Below, one piece after another: positions 23,215 through 34,800 of a stretch of DNA of 64,000 bases (its first letter is position 1; the number at the start of each line of letters is the position of its first letter). Below the pieces are notes generated by a model, which searched no databases, was not told the origin of the DNA, and saw only the letters and a program-made list of their open reading frames with translations. Source of the DNA: Elmis aenea (Eukaryota > Arthropoda > Insecta > Coleoptera > Elmidae); assembly GCA_947652605.1 (NCBI GenBank), contig OX393581.1, forward strand, positions 24,918,788 through 24,982,787, given 5' to 3'. A program made the translations under genes and the position numbers.

Positions 23215-23905
23215 AGTTAAAATGGGATACTTTAGCTATTCTTCCTTGCATAAACGCCATTTATTTAAAACTCATGTAAAACATCTTATAGGTTGCAGTG
23301 ATTTAGCGGGAAAGTTTATAGAGCTGCATTGTAAGCATAAACAGTGACAACCTTACAAAGTGCATTTCCTTAATTATTTGTGTAAAAATAAGACTCAAAA
23401 AGTTTAGTACTGTGCCTGTGTTTATTGATTGGTCGTAAAATATTTTTTTTTACATAAACACATGTAAAGACAAGTCACGCACTGTCAGCAATTTTGCAAT
23501 ACTTTTAACGATTAGCTTTATTTTAGTTTTTGTTTTTTCAGAAATTTGTTGTTGAGGGTAAAATGGGATTCAGTGTACACGGTAAAATGGGATAGTTACT
23601 CATTTAAGGCGCATTTTAGAAATTATTATTTAATTCGTTTATTTTTGTTTTAAAGCTGGGAAACAAACGTATTAGAAAAACTAATCGTTAGTCATGGAGT
23701 GAAGAAGCAATGAGAAAAGCTATTAAAGCAGTTCGCGATAATAAATTTGGTTACTTAAAAGCTGCAAAATTATTTGGAGTACCAAAAAGTATCCTGAAAA
23801 GCTGATGAGGAAGACTTATGTTTGCAGAATTAATGTTTTGCTAACTTTCCCATTTTACCTATACAGTGTATTTTATTTTACCAACACCTCAAGGTAAAAT
23901 GGAAA
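23215..23905. mobile_element. Pogo-type relic D with GGTAAAATGGGA words
   Basis: The word TAAAATGGGA occurs at 23219, 23560 and 23582 and inverted (TCCCATTTTACC) near 23847, with GGTAAAATGG again at 23892. This is the same design as element B, a short G-rich word repeated on both sides of a pipsqueak-HTH exon (23656-23805). TIR borders and TA duplications cannot be fixed. Most of the transposase is missing. Confidence 0.5.
23656..23805 (+). pseudogene. Pogo-type transposase HTH exon relic
   Basis: The frame reads LGNKRIRKTNR, a TAG stop, then SWSEEAMRKAIKAVRDNKFG and YLKAAKLFGVPKSILKS before a TGA stop. It aligns residue for residue with the element B transposase start (KTNRQNWSSEYMTRAVDAV), and the internal stop falls where B has Gln (CAG to TAG). 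No catalytic core follows. Confidence 0.8.
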
Positions 23906-23990
23906 ATTTTAATGTAAAATAATTTTTTTTCCATTTACTTTTAATGTTTAATAAAGAATTCCTTTTTTATTTTATAGAATAAGGACCAAA

Positions 23991-24316
23991 ATAATGTGTG
24001 AATTATATGATAGCACTTGCAGAATATAAATAGATTCGATAATTGTAAAAGTGGACTGTATTTAAATTGTTTGAAGTTGTTATTATTATTTTTACATTTC
24101 TTTATACCATGACAACATACATAGTTACATGGCTATCTTTAAATAGTTAAGCAACATACATAGTTACATCGCTATCTAAATTACTAAATAGTTAATATGC
24201 GCTAACATGAATAATGTGTGAATTATATGATAGCACTTGCAGAATATAAATAGATTCGATAATTGTAAAAGTGGACTGTATTTAAAATTGTTTGAAGTTG
24301 TTATTATTTTTACAGG
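23991..24316. repeat. Two tandem copies of a pogo A-derived segment
   Basis: AATAATGTGTGAATTATATG followed by ATAGCACTTGCAGAATATAA and GTGGACTGTATTT occurs from 23991 and again from 24210. The copies are nearly identical to each other over about 100 bp and are inverted relative to the copy at 25862-25975. They form the left border of the BEL/Pao chimera. Confidence 0.85.
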
Positions 24317-24319
24317 GTA

Positions 24320-24865
24320 GATTTCAATAGGAAGCATACATCCTATTCTATTATCAAGCAAATACAAATTAAGTCTCAATTTAGTAAAAAATACCGTTCG
24401 TCAATGTCTCAAGTGCTTTAGGGTCAATTAAAAAAGTATACTGCTATTAATGGGCAATTTTTATCATATGAAGTCAATCCAGTTTTTGACAATCACTATT
24501 ACTGGCACCGATTTTGCCGGGCCATTTACATTACGCCAAAAAACTTGGTCGTAATTTTCATTTGCAAAACGGCAAAGGCGATTTATTTAGAACATTTTAC
24601 AGATCTAACCACCGAATCATTTATTGCTACCTTAAAAAGATTCATTGCAAGACGCGGCATACCATCACAAATACATTCAGATAACGGAACAACTTATGTT
24701 AGGGCAAGCAAAGAATTAATTGCATTAGGTAAATTCATTATCAATTATAAACAATCATTAAAGGATAATATTGAGTCCCTAGGTATACAATGGCATTTTA
24801 TACCTCCGTATTCTCCAAATTTTGGGGGTTTATGGGAAGCCGGTATAAAATCAACAAAACTTCAA
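24320..24865 (+). pseudogene. BEL/Pao retrotransposon integrase fragment
   Basis: Decayed frames read SIHPILLSSKYKLSLNLVKN and QCLKCFR (zinc-binding H2C2-type region), then TGTDFAGPFTLRQK with the first catalytic Asp. From 24545 a clean frame follows: KAIYLEHFTDLTTESFIATL, IHSDNGTTY (second Asp) and NFGGLWEAGIKS (catalytic Glu region). The order and wording are those of Pao-type integrases. At least one frameshift lies near 24540. Immediately after the Glu region the frame continues into Gag sequence, which is not the natural order of the element. Confidence 0.85.
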
Positions 24866-25990
24866 AGAAGAGAACATGTTAAGAGGCTCAATTTATGTTT
24901 TAATTGCTTACGTATTGGGCACAGTAGTAAGAATTGCATTTCAGGAACTTGTATGAAATGCAATTTAAAACATAATTCATTATTACATGAAGACGTGAAC
25001 AGGTCAAAACCTGACGATTTTGCTATAACCAGGTTGCAACCTGACAATTTTCCTAATGAACAACGAGATAACTTTCATTGCGAATATTATAAGACAGTTG
25101 CAATAGTTGACAATTTAATTAAAAAATCAAGTAATATTGATGATCAAAACTGTAGCGAGTCACGTTCAATTCAGTCAAATGTACAAATAAGAAAAGAAAG
25201 CATTAAGTTACCAATGATCCATTTACCAAAATTTAGAGGTCAATATATTAATTGGTTAGAATTCAAAGATATTTTTATTTCATTAATACATGAGAATCTC
25301 AGCAATACAAAAATTTCACTATTTAAGAGCATCACTTGAAGACAATGCCGCTCAGGTAATTAAATCAATTGAATTTTCTGCAGCCAATTATGATATGGCA
25401 TGGGAATTACTTTGTAGCAGATACGATAACAGTCGTCTTCTTGTACACAATCATATTAAGGCTATATTTGATATCCCACATGTAGTAAAAGAATCTTCTT
25501 CAGCTTTTCGTAAAATGGTTGATGATATATCAAAACATCTTCGCTCATTAAATATTTTGCAACAAAAAACAGATACATTTGATGCATTAATAATTTACAT
25601 TTTATTAAACAAGTTGGACATTAAATGTTTGAAACAGTGGGAAGAAAAGAAAAATGAAGATACATATACATTAGACGATTTTAAAGATTTTTTGAAACAT
25701 AAGGCAGATTTGTTAAAAACCTTAGAAGCACATGCAACGAAGAAACCATACAATTGGCAGAAATATCCACATCATAAGGCATATACTGCAAGTATAGTAT
25801 CTTGTAATTATTGCAAAAACAATCACTTAATTTATTATTGTGATTTATTTTTGAAAATGAATGTAAAAATAATAATAACAACTTCAAACAATTTTAAATA
25901 CAGTCCACTTTTACAATTATCGAATCTATTTATATTCTGCAAGTGCTATCATATAATTCACACATTATTTTGGTCACATTGTATGCCTTA
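24866..25990 (+). pseudogene. BEL/Pao Gag fragment in permuted order (zinc knuckle, then DUF1759)
   Basis: Right after the integrase piece the frame reads REHVKRLNLCFNCLRIGH and CMKCNLKHNSLLHE (second zinc-knuckle region of Pao Gag). A linker follows, then IKLPMIHLPKFRGQYINWLE, IQKFHYLRASLEDNAAQVIK and AWELLCSRYDN (DUF1759 Gag domain), ending in SCNYCKNNHLIYYCDLFLKM (first finger). Normal Pao Gag runs DUF1759, first finger, second knuckle. A frameshift near 25300 separates two otherwise clean frames. The 3' end runs straight into the inverted pogo-type repeat at 25862. Confidence 0.85.
25862..25975. repeat. Inverted copy of the pogo A-derived segment
   Basis: Reverse complement of the 23991 and 24210 repeats, ending CACACATTATTTTGGTCA. 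Together with them it brackets the BEL/Pao chimera with inverted repeats of about 110 bp. Confidence 0.85.
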
Positions 25991-27190
25991 ACTGAAACTT
26001 GAGTTCAAATATTTCACATACACCTTAAAATAATGGCTCAAAACGTTAAGTATCTCGTTTTAACCGTTCTTACCCTACTCTGGAAATTGGAATTAGACTT
26101 TGTGCATAGCGGGTTCGTCGTTTTATCGGTTATTGAAATCTATTTAACTATTCGCATAGGTACGTATAAACAATATTAATTGGTAACTTTATTTATCAAG
26201 GGCCACTTAGCTAAATTAGCACAGGTTTCTGACATAATGTTTTGATATCTATTATTACCCAGCATGCTATTTAATAACTTTTAATAAGCGGTATATCTAA
26301 ATAGAAAATCGAGTTTTAATCAGCCTGTATAGGTATAAAAATTATGTATTTAAAATTTAACGTGTAAAAATAAATTGAAAGTATCTAGGGCATTTTTGTT
26401 ATACCAGATAAAACGGAAACTTTATACTTGTATTATGAACTTAACATTTGCACAAAGAAATTTCGACAGATTTTACATTTTTGTCCTTTTTTATATTGTT
26501 AAAATAACTCGGGTTCGATTTAATGCAATGAATACCGCATACATCATCGTCTTAACTTCGAGGGCGCAATAACAGGACATTTCTATGACAAAATAAACGT
26601 GTCACAACATTTTGATCGATATATCAGACTTAGTATTAACCGGAGAAAAGCTGACCGCTGTTATAACTCAATTTGATGTTCAGTATAACGACTTTATTCC
26701 ACATGCATAACTTCTTTCTTTTCTTAGTAAAAGAATACACGATGTCTTGTCGGCGTCTGTGTATATGAAAAGAAACCTACACGTTGTCTCAAAAAACTTT
26801 AATAATAGACTGCATTTGACACAGTCGGTTTTTTAACTGGGGATGTATCGTTTGCACGTATTCATGGCGATCAAGTTACCTAACTAACACTTGATTAAGA
26901 GTCAAATAGTCGACGGTATAATGCTGGATTAAATTTATAGCCGGGGATGTCATTTCGAGTCGTGTCCGAACAATTTAATCAAAATTATTAAACGGGAATC
27001 TGACGTTTATTACTTACCGAATCGTTCATTCTTTATAAAAAAGAAGTGTTCATAAATTATTGATTACCTCCGATTATGTTCCTAGCTTATAATTGTAAAT
27101 TGAAAGACATCGGGGTGTTTTTTTAATCATAGCAATATTTGGGGGCTTAAAACGTCGAGATTTTAAATCTTTTATTTCGCTTCACTTAGC
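25991..27190. other. AT-rich non-coding stretch, nothing recognised
   Basis: No supported gene, RNA or transposon end; short frames show no domain. Confidence 0.45.
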
Positions 27191-27579
27191 CACACATGTA
27201 TTGGGGTGTGATTAAAAATTGTATTAAAGTATGTAGGCTTGCACTTTATCTTGGCAAAAACTCAAAAGTTTTGCAATGGTCTTTACACTTTCTGAAACTG
27301 TTAAAGACGTTCTCAGCAATGCATTTCCACTTTTGGTTTGTTTACAAACGGCCTAAAACAATTTATTCCAGCTTTTTAGCATTTGGAAAAAAGTTTCAAA
27401 AGGAAAACCTTGCATTTTGTTTTGGTAAAATTTCGAAAAATTTGCAAGGGTTTTGTATTTTCTGAAAATAATAGAGGCAGCGTAAGCAATACGTTTTCAC
27501 CTTTAGTTGGTTTAAAAACGGCATGATACATTTTTTTTACAGCTCGTTAAAATGTCGAGATTTAAAAAAAATGTAGGTA

Positions 27580-28782
27580 GGGGAGACCGGGGATAAAAGT
27601 AACATTTGTTTGTTTTTATTTAGTTTCTCATAGATTATTACAAATTTTTTACATCCAAATTGGTTTAATGATAGATTGGACATTTGTCTTGCTTCCAAGA
27701 TATTTATTTCGTGTGTTTCGTAAAGCAACTGTTAAAAAAAAATTTTTTCTTTAGTAAGACAGCTGTTACTTTCAACCTCAACGTTGGGGCTAAAAGTAAC
27801 AATGATTGGGGTAAGTTGTAACGGCAAAATAATTTACACAGCTCATAAGTAGTGGGTAAATATATTAGTATTCATCAACAAAATTAATATTTTATTCAAA
27901 AATACACATTAGCAAAATGAAAAAATTAAAAAAAATATCTTTGGTACAATACAAAATGATAAGTGAACAGTATGGCATACCAGGTAAGGGCGGTCCCAAA
28001 TTATTAAATTTACACTAGATCATAATAACTGTTTGTTTTATTTAAAAAAAATCTAACCGCCCTTTAAACTGACCGTCATTCATTAAATCAGTAAAAGAGG
28101 GTCAGGTTAAGTTGGGTTGGTTAAAGCTTTGTTAATATTAAGTTATAAATATTAAGGTAATAGAATAAAAACAATGGCGGCTAGTAGAGTATATAATTTA
28201 ATAATTTGGGACTGCAGTTACCAGGTTTGCCAAGATTATAAGTACCTACATATTTAAAAATGTGAATCAAAAAGATACAACAAACTGGAAAATTATTCCG
28301 ACAACTCTTGTATATTCTCATCTACGAAGAAAGCCACCAATTATGTGCTAAGAGTGAACATTTGCAAGTGAAAACATTAATTGGGGTGGGTTGTAACACT
28401 TTGTTACTTTTGACCCCAAGTGTACACAATTTTTTTTTCAGGAAATCCACAATTAACCACGATTCTAACGTCTAATTGTATTGCATCCACCAGTAGCCAA
28501 CTAAATTTAGAACAAAATAATATAGGTACTTTTTTGTTCCTATTTTAGAGATCGCCTAAAAGTTACTCGACGGATGAGACAACGCAGTAACTTTTAGGCG
28601 GAAAATAGTGACTCTGGCTGGCAAAAAGTTAACCTCTATGACAGATGAAAACTAGCAATGTAGGTAGGGAGCTAGATGTAACTTAACATTGCAAAAGCGT
28701 TTAGGGCGATATAAAACAAAAATTAAAGAAACTATAGGCACTGTTACAACCTACCCGTGTTACTTTTATCCCCGGTCTCCCC
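27580..28782. mobile_element. Pogo-type non-autonomous element, TIR GGGGAGACCGGGGATAAAAG
   Basis: The 1,203-bp element has perfect terminal inverted repeats of at least 24 bp (starting GGGGAGACCGGGGATAAAAG) flanked by TA at 27578-27579 and 28783-28784. The G-run then purine-rich start echoes element B (GGGGAACCCGGGGC). The words GGGGTxAxTTGTAAC and GTTACTTTTxxCCCC recur near 27760, 27808, 28382, 28410 and 28750 as probable binding sites. I find no transposase; a hAT-type MITE (27986-28218) lies inside. Confidence 0.88.
27986..28218. mobile_element. MITE with 8-bp TACCAGGT target duplication
   Basis: A 233-bp insertion inside the pogo-type element is flanked by the perfect 8-bp direct repeat TACCAGGT at 27978-27985 and 28219-28226. 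Its ends are inverted repeats, GTCCCAAATTATTAAATT and the inverse. The 8-bp duplication suggests hAT, although the terminal bases (AAGGGC and the inverse of ACTGC) are not the usual CAG. Confidence 0.8.
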
Positions 28783-29030
28783 TATTATACCTTGAATCTA
28801 TATTTGACAATAATACAAAAGTTTTGCTATAAACTTTATATTTTCTGAAAAGGTCAAAAACTTCCCAAATAATGTTTTTACAGAAAGTTTTTACAGCTCT
28901 TCAAAATTTTGAATTTTTTTTTAAATGTATAACCTTACATTATCATTGGGCAAAAACTTAAAATTTTGCAATGGTCTTTATATTTTCTGAAAATGTTAAA
29001 GATATAGTGTTCATATTTTCTTGAAAATTT

Positions 29031-29775
29031 ATATACTGTGTGATGTGTGTCCAAAAAGTTTGGAATATTCTATATATTTTAGTATATATCCACTTTAGGG
29101 AAAAATGTTTTGAATAAAAGTTGTTTGGTACCTACCTACTTAGTTTTCCACTATAAGACAAAATCTAATTTTATTTTTGAATAACAAAAGCGTAATGAAA
29201 AACAATTGATTTTTTTAAATGGCAAGGTACCCCTATATTATACTCATTTGATGGAGATTTTTTCTCTTTTCAATGATGGGGTCACCTTAAAAATTAAGTT
29301 TATGTTAAGAGGCCGGGGAATATCGAAAATTAGAGAAATTACACCTGAAATGGTTGGGAATGTTATAAACGGGTTTAAAAACCGAGTTTATCATTGCCAA
29401 GCTGTAAATGGTTCACAGTTTGAGCACTTATTGTAGATTTCGTCAAAAAAAATTAGTTCTCATGATGTTTTTGTTAGAAATAAATACTAATCAATTAAAA
29501 TAATTTTTGCGTTTTTCTCAAAAAGTTGTTTAAAAGTAAGGGTACTAAAGTTTTGCATCATTGAAAAGAGAAAAATACTCTATCAAATGAGTATAATACC
29601 TTGTCATTTAAAAAAACTCAACTGTTTTTCATTGCGCTTTTGTTATTCGAAAAAAAAATTTGTCTTTTTGGTGGAAAACTAAGTATCAAAAAACTTTTAT
29701 TCAAAACATTTTCCCTAAAGTGGATATTTACTGAGATATATAGCATATTCCATACCTTTTGAACACACTGTATAT
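29031..29775. mobile_element. Mariner-type foldback element
   Basis: The left end TATACTGTGTGATGTGTG and the right end CACACTGTATAT are inverted. The arms match over roughly 250 bp with interruptions: CATTTTxCCCTAAAGTGG, AACAAAAGCGxAATGAAAAA and CTCATTTGAT words all reappear inverted in the right arm. The middle carries a transposase C-terminus relic on the plus strand. It is inserted in the ~165-bp tandem array. Confidence 0.8.
29206..29436 (+). pseudogene. Mariner-type transposase C-terminal relic
   Basis: The 76-codon frame ends KIREITPEMVGNVINGFKNR, then YHCQAVNGSQFEHLL and a stop. Insect IS630/Tc1-mariner superfamily transposases of the kind that end in NGxxFEHLL share this tail; the same tail, as HNGAHFKQF, is found in the larger relic at 58361-58735. 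Only the C-terminus is left, so the element is non-autonomous. Confidence 0.7.
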
Positions 29776-30170
29776 CCTAAGCAATGCACACCTTAACTTG
29801 TTCAAAAACGATAAAACAATTTTTTACAGCTCTTCAAAATTTTGAAAAAATTGTAATTGTAAAACCTTGCATTATTTATTTGGTTCAAAGTCTTGCAATG
29901 GTCTTTATATTTTGTGAAAATATTAAACACACCCTATACGATACATTTTTACCTTTAGTTTGTTTAAAAATTGCCTAAAACATTTTTACAGCACTTCCGA
30001 ATTTTGAAAAATTTTCATATGTATAATCTTGCATTTTTATTTCGCAAAAATTATAAATTTTTGCAATGATTTTATATTTCCTGAATTTGACAAAGATACC
30101 CTAAGAGTAATGCATTTCTACCTCTATACAATTTTTAAAAAACATTCAAGTGTACATTATCATCTTGCCA

Positions 30171-31161
30171 TATATTTTGTTTAAAATTGGAAAGTATAAC
30201 AATTGGGTGCATAATTTCAAAAACTGATATTAAGATATTCACACCCTAACAAAGATATGTTTATTCATATCGCTTAATTTGTTTTAAAAATTGGCCAACC
30301 TATTTGCATTGTACACATGTGTTCGATTATTGTAATACGATATGTTCTAGTGTGCCTGGAACCTTGTTGTGATGTAATTATACACAAAAAACCCAATATG
30401 TTGCATTTTATACGCATAATATTAGCTTTAATCCCTTTTCAGTGCGGGCCAACAAAAAATTTTGGTCGCTAGCAAAGCGTAGTCTACTGCTTCCTTAGTC
30501 GGTTTCCTCTGTAAGTTACCCTACTTTTGAAAAAAAAATTCTTACTCACTAGAGCAGAATATATGTTCCTGTAGTATTTTAACGGTTTTCTACGCCATTA
30601 AAATCTAAAATTTAACAGAATCCGTGTTAGTTTAGGGTGAGTTCAAGAACCTGATTTCAATAGACCTTATTTATTCACAAACCGTCCCATATAAGAATCT
30701 ATTCCCACGTTATTCTCTAACCTAGAACTCGTTTTTCGCCGAACAGGTAAACTTCACGTATCCCAGGTTACTTATGCTCTGTTTTTCTTATATGCACAAA
30801 AGATTTTAACGGACAAAAGTACAAGTTTTCAATTTTATATTTGTAAGAAACCGTGACATGTACGACACTTGGCTTCTACAAAAACAACTTCATAATATTC
30901 TTCTTTCTTTATGTTATTATTGATTACTTGTACGTTAAACGATATAACATGCAACCGAAATATAAAAGTTATCGCCTTGCATGAAATTTATAGGTACTAC
31001 GATTTTCAGTTCAGTTCAGAAATAAGCTAAGTAAACTTATGAACATTTTTATTTTAAACGAATCACCTAAAGAATGAAGTATTTATTATTTCACGTCTGT
31101 TTTCAATATTAGCTTTGTTCAATTACAATTCCGTTAGAATATAAATTGTAACAAAATGTTG
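30171..31161. other. Non-coding stretch, nothing recognised
   Basis: No gene or transposon end is supported here. Confidence 0.45.
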
Positions 31162-32359
31162 TAAAGGGTTGACCACATTTAAATGTTTTACAGGGTATCT
31201 CGGTTACCGTAATAGTTACAGAAGATATTATATCAATCTCTTGTGCAATTTTTTTTGAGAAAAGAACGCATATGTAACATTTCTTATATCGCTTGCCATT
31301 TTGGCACTCTAAACGAAAAATGAAATATCATTGTTTTTTAAAATTTACTATAACTTCTTTATTTATTAAAATAGAACAAAATGTTACTGAGGTTTTTTAT
31401 ACAGATTTTTATGCTTTATGTAAAAACAAAATTATTTTTTTTAGCGACCTTGACTTTTGAGATATGAAGCAAATGCAAATTTTTAATGGAACCCTAGTTG
31501 GCCATGATTTTATATGACAAAGATTTTTTTTAGCTTTTTAGAAATAAATAGTTTTATATATTACTTGTTGCAAGGAATAACAGAGATAACTATGTAAAAA
31601 TTTCCTTATTAAAGTTTGCCATGATTTCATAAACAAGTGATGTTAATGTTAATTAACAGCTAAACGTCATTTCCAAGTAAATTCTGCAGCAGCCCCTACG
31701 TTTTTATCCCTTACAATGTTAACTTTTCACATTTTAAACTCTTTTCAAAGTGTTAAATTTTAGCCATGTTCAAAATAGCACAATAAACAGTTATAAAATA
31801 CAAAAGTATACACGGATTTGCTTCATAGTTAAAAAATTACTTGGATTAGTTGTTAAGAAATTGCAAACATCACTTGTTTACGAAATCATGGCAAAGTTTC
31901 ATAAGGAAATTTTTCAAAATTAGCCATACCTCGGTTATTTTTTGCAACTAATATATAAAGCTACATATTTTTGAAACGCTAAAAAATTTCTCTTCCATTT
32001 AAAGTCATGGCCAAAGGGTTTCCATTAAAAAAATATAAGTTTACTTCATATCTCGAAAGCTAAGGTCTCTAAACCATTTTAATTTTGTTTTTTAATTAAG
32101 CCTTTAAATTTTTATTCAAAACCTTCATAACATTTTGATCTGTTTTAATCTTTTAATAAATAAAGAAGTTATAGTAAATTTACAAAAATGATGAAATTTA
32201 ATTTTTTGTCTTTAGTGCCAAAATTGAAAGCTATTTAAAAAATCTGATTACACAGGTGTTTTTTTCTCAAAAAAACGAAACTAAGAGACCGATATCACTC
32301 ACTAACTATTACGGTAACCGAGATACCCCGTGAAACATTCGAATTTGGTTCACTCTGTA
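31162..32359. mobile_element. Foldback element, copy 1 of a two-copy family
   Basis: The left arm begins near 31162 (AAAGGGTTGACC then AATGTTTTACAGGGTATCTC, GGTTACCGTAAT) and the right arm ends with the inverse (TTACGGTAACCGAGATACCC, then GAATTTGGTTCACTCTGTA). Arms extend several hundred bases and include AAACAAGTGATGTT/AACATCACTTGTTT near the centre. The family matches 40840-41743. Termini of the TACAGGGTGG type and a probable TA target place it with the mariner-type foldbacks; no transposase is visible. Confidence 0.82.
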
Positions 32360-33535
32360 TATGGCCCAAGTTAATATGTGAAAAAAGGAATAAAATATTG
32401 AAGTGGGTATTTTTGGTTTTGATAGACTAATGGCAAAAACTACTTGTCTGTGTAAGAGGGGTACATCTAGTCTGGTTTCTGCTAAAGTGACTTTGAATAA
32501 CTGCTATGTTTCGGTGCATGGATTTCTTGCACCAACACAAAATTACCACGGGACTGTCCTACAGACCCTAAGAAAATTATCATAATTTCAACATTAAATA
32601 ATGTGTTGCCAGTTAGACCTTTTCATTATTCTTACTATAAAGACATGTGTAGGGTAATATATTTTAAAATCACCATACACAATTCAAGTTCCCTCGTCTA
32701 ACCGCCAGAAATAATTTTCTGGTACAAATCAAAATGTGATTTATTGTAATTTTTAATTAAGGTTATTTATACCCATGACACTATTTTACCCTTTATGACT
32801 TTGTTATGCAAGACTTCCTCGAATATTTTGCAAGGTAATTGTGGCTCAGGTATTTATTTTAAGAACAACTTATCTTAACGTACAGAAAAACAAAAGTTAT
32901 TTACAAAAAAAACTCCTCTTTTATAATATTAAACACTCAATCTCATTATTATAATAACTAAATTGTAAAAAATGACTTTGGGGTTATTTATTCAATAATA
33001 AAATTACAGAGCTACACAAGAAACTACTAATAAATGATACCCAATGATTAATTTATGATGTCGCTTTTAGATAATTTTTTTGTCCACATGAAAAATATAT
33101 GTGGGAAACATAAATAGGCCTTCAGTTTACTAAATTACCTTCTACCATAAAACCTAAAACCGGTAGTAGAAAAAGCCCGGAAGTAAATATTTTGCTACTT
33201 TAGAGTTCAAATGTTTGAGCAGTAATGCCCACAAATAATTCTTTTTAAGGTATGTTGTGGTCCCATTTTTTTTGTTTTGTTTGATCAGGACGACGATTTG
33301 TTTGTACAGGACTCTGAAATGTATTTCTGGTGCACCAAAAAGGCATTTTATTTCATTAGTGTCAATGTGTTTGCATTAAGCCAACAGGGGTTTAATTAAA
33401 TCTATGGGCTTACCAAAAGAAAAATGAATTGTAACTTGGAATTAAAAATGGTGTGTAAATGTAAAGATTAGGGATCGGCAAATGTTTCGTGATGCATGTC
33501 GAGATAAATTAATAAAAAGTGTTCTGCAATTAATT
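32360..33535. other. Non-coding stretch, nothing recognised
   Basis: No supported gene, RNA or transposon end. The 60-codon frame at 32403 has no domain. Confidence 0.45.
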
Positions 33536-33897
33536 ATAAAATTAATAACTACATTACAAAACGTTTTAACATTTCTTCCAAATTGTTGATACATTTTAAA
33601 GTGTAATCTTGAATTTACTTTGGTAACAATTCAAAAGTATAGCCATGGTTAGTTTCTTAAACTATTAACCGCAGCTTATGCATAAAAGCCTTAAACTTTT
33701 TTGAAAAGCAGTTAATATTTTTACAGCTATTCAAAATTTTCGAAAAAGTGGTAAATATTTTAAACTTTTGCAATTGACGCTACATTTGTATAAAACGTTA
33801 TAAAGCATAAAAGCATATATCAACGTTTACTTTGTTTAAGAACAGCTTAAAAGTAATGTTACAGCTTTTAAAATGTTTGATATTTTTGCACATGGGG

Positions 33898-34695
33898 GTT
33901 CAGTTTGGCTGTCGGCACTGTCGCACACCTATAACTTTGTTATTTTAAGAGGAAACCCCAATAAACCTTATATTTTTGTAAATCGCAGGAAATGTTCTAT
34001 TAAATGACGTTCTAATGTTTTTTCTACGATAAAATATATCAAATAATAAACTATTTTTTGAAATTACATGTTTTTTTTTTTTTAAATTGATTTTGGTGGA
34101 GATAAATTCTGAATCCGATAGTGCATTAAAAAATAATCGTACTTGGGATAATTAAAAAAAAACGAGTTTTAACATAAATTACTATTTTTTTTACAAAGTC
34201 GTTGTACTTGACTGGACAAAACACGATCGCTTTAGTAATTGGCAGTTTATAACTTTTACGTTTAGACAAAAAAAAAACGTTATCTTATGAGAATAAAATT
34301 GAAAATGGACCTGTCGAATTGCTTTTGTAAGGCGTTTCAATTTAATGCTCACCAAATATTTATTTTTTGTCAAAAACTTAAAACACTAGTTATAACTTGT
34401 CAATTACTACAGTGATAGTGTTTTGTCTAATCAAATACAACGATTTTGTGAAAAAATATAATTAATTTTAAACTCAGTTAAAAAAAAAATCTCCCCTTAT
34501 TTTTTAATGCACTATCGGATTTAGAATTTAATTCTCTTTCAGAATCAATAAAAAAAGTATATTATGTGACTTCAAAAAAATAAATTGACTATCGCCATTT
34601 GATAGAGAATTTTCTGCTAAATACAAAACTATAAGGTTAATAGGAGTTTCTTTTTAAATTAACAAAGTTTTAGCGGCGCGACAGTCAAACTGAAT
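33898..34695. mobile_element. Foldback element with TTCAGTTTGGCTGTCG ends
   Basis: The left end (TTCAGTTTGGCTGTCG, then TAACTTTGTTATTTTAAGAG) is inverted at the right end (AATTAACAAAGTTTTAG, then GACAGTCAAACTGAA). A second inverted pair nearer the centre reads CCGATAGTGCATTAAAAAAT and ATTTTTTAATGCACTATCGG. It is about 0.8 kb and has no coding content. It is inserted among degenerate units of the tandem array. Confidence 0.75.
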
Positions 34696-34800
34696 TACCT
34701 GGCAAAAAATATTAAGCAGACTGTAATTTATACTTATCTACGTTTATTTCATTTAAAAACCGCATAGAAAAGTTGTAACAGCTCTTCAAAATTTGATTTT

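Larger units (their letters stand above)
27196..30170. repeat. Decayed ~165-bp tandem repeat array interrupted by transposons
   Basis: Phrases recur in fixed order: TTGCAATGGTCTTTATATTT, TCTGAAAATGTTAAAGA, a GCAATGCATTTxxACCTTTxGTTTG stretch, AAAACGGCCTAAAACA, then TTTACAGCTCTTCAAAATTTTG. The ACAGCT anchor falls near 27368, 27539, 28893, 29826 and 29988; adjacent, uninterrupted anchors are 171 and 162 bp apart. The array is split by the pogo-type MITE (27580-28782) and a mariner-type foldback (29031-29775). Further degenerate units occur at 33540-33890 and about 34735-34800. No coding function is seen. Confidence 0.75.
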
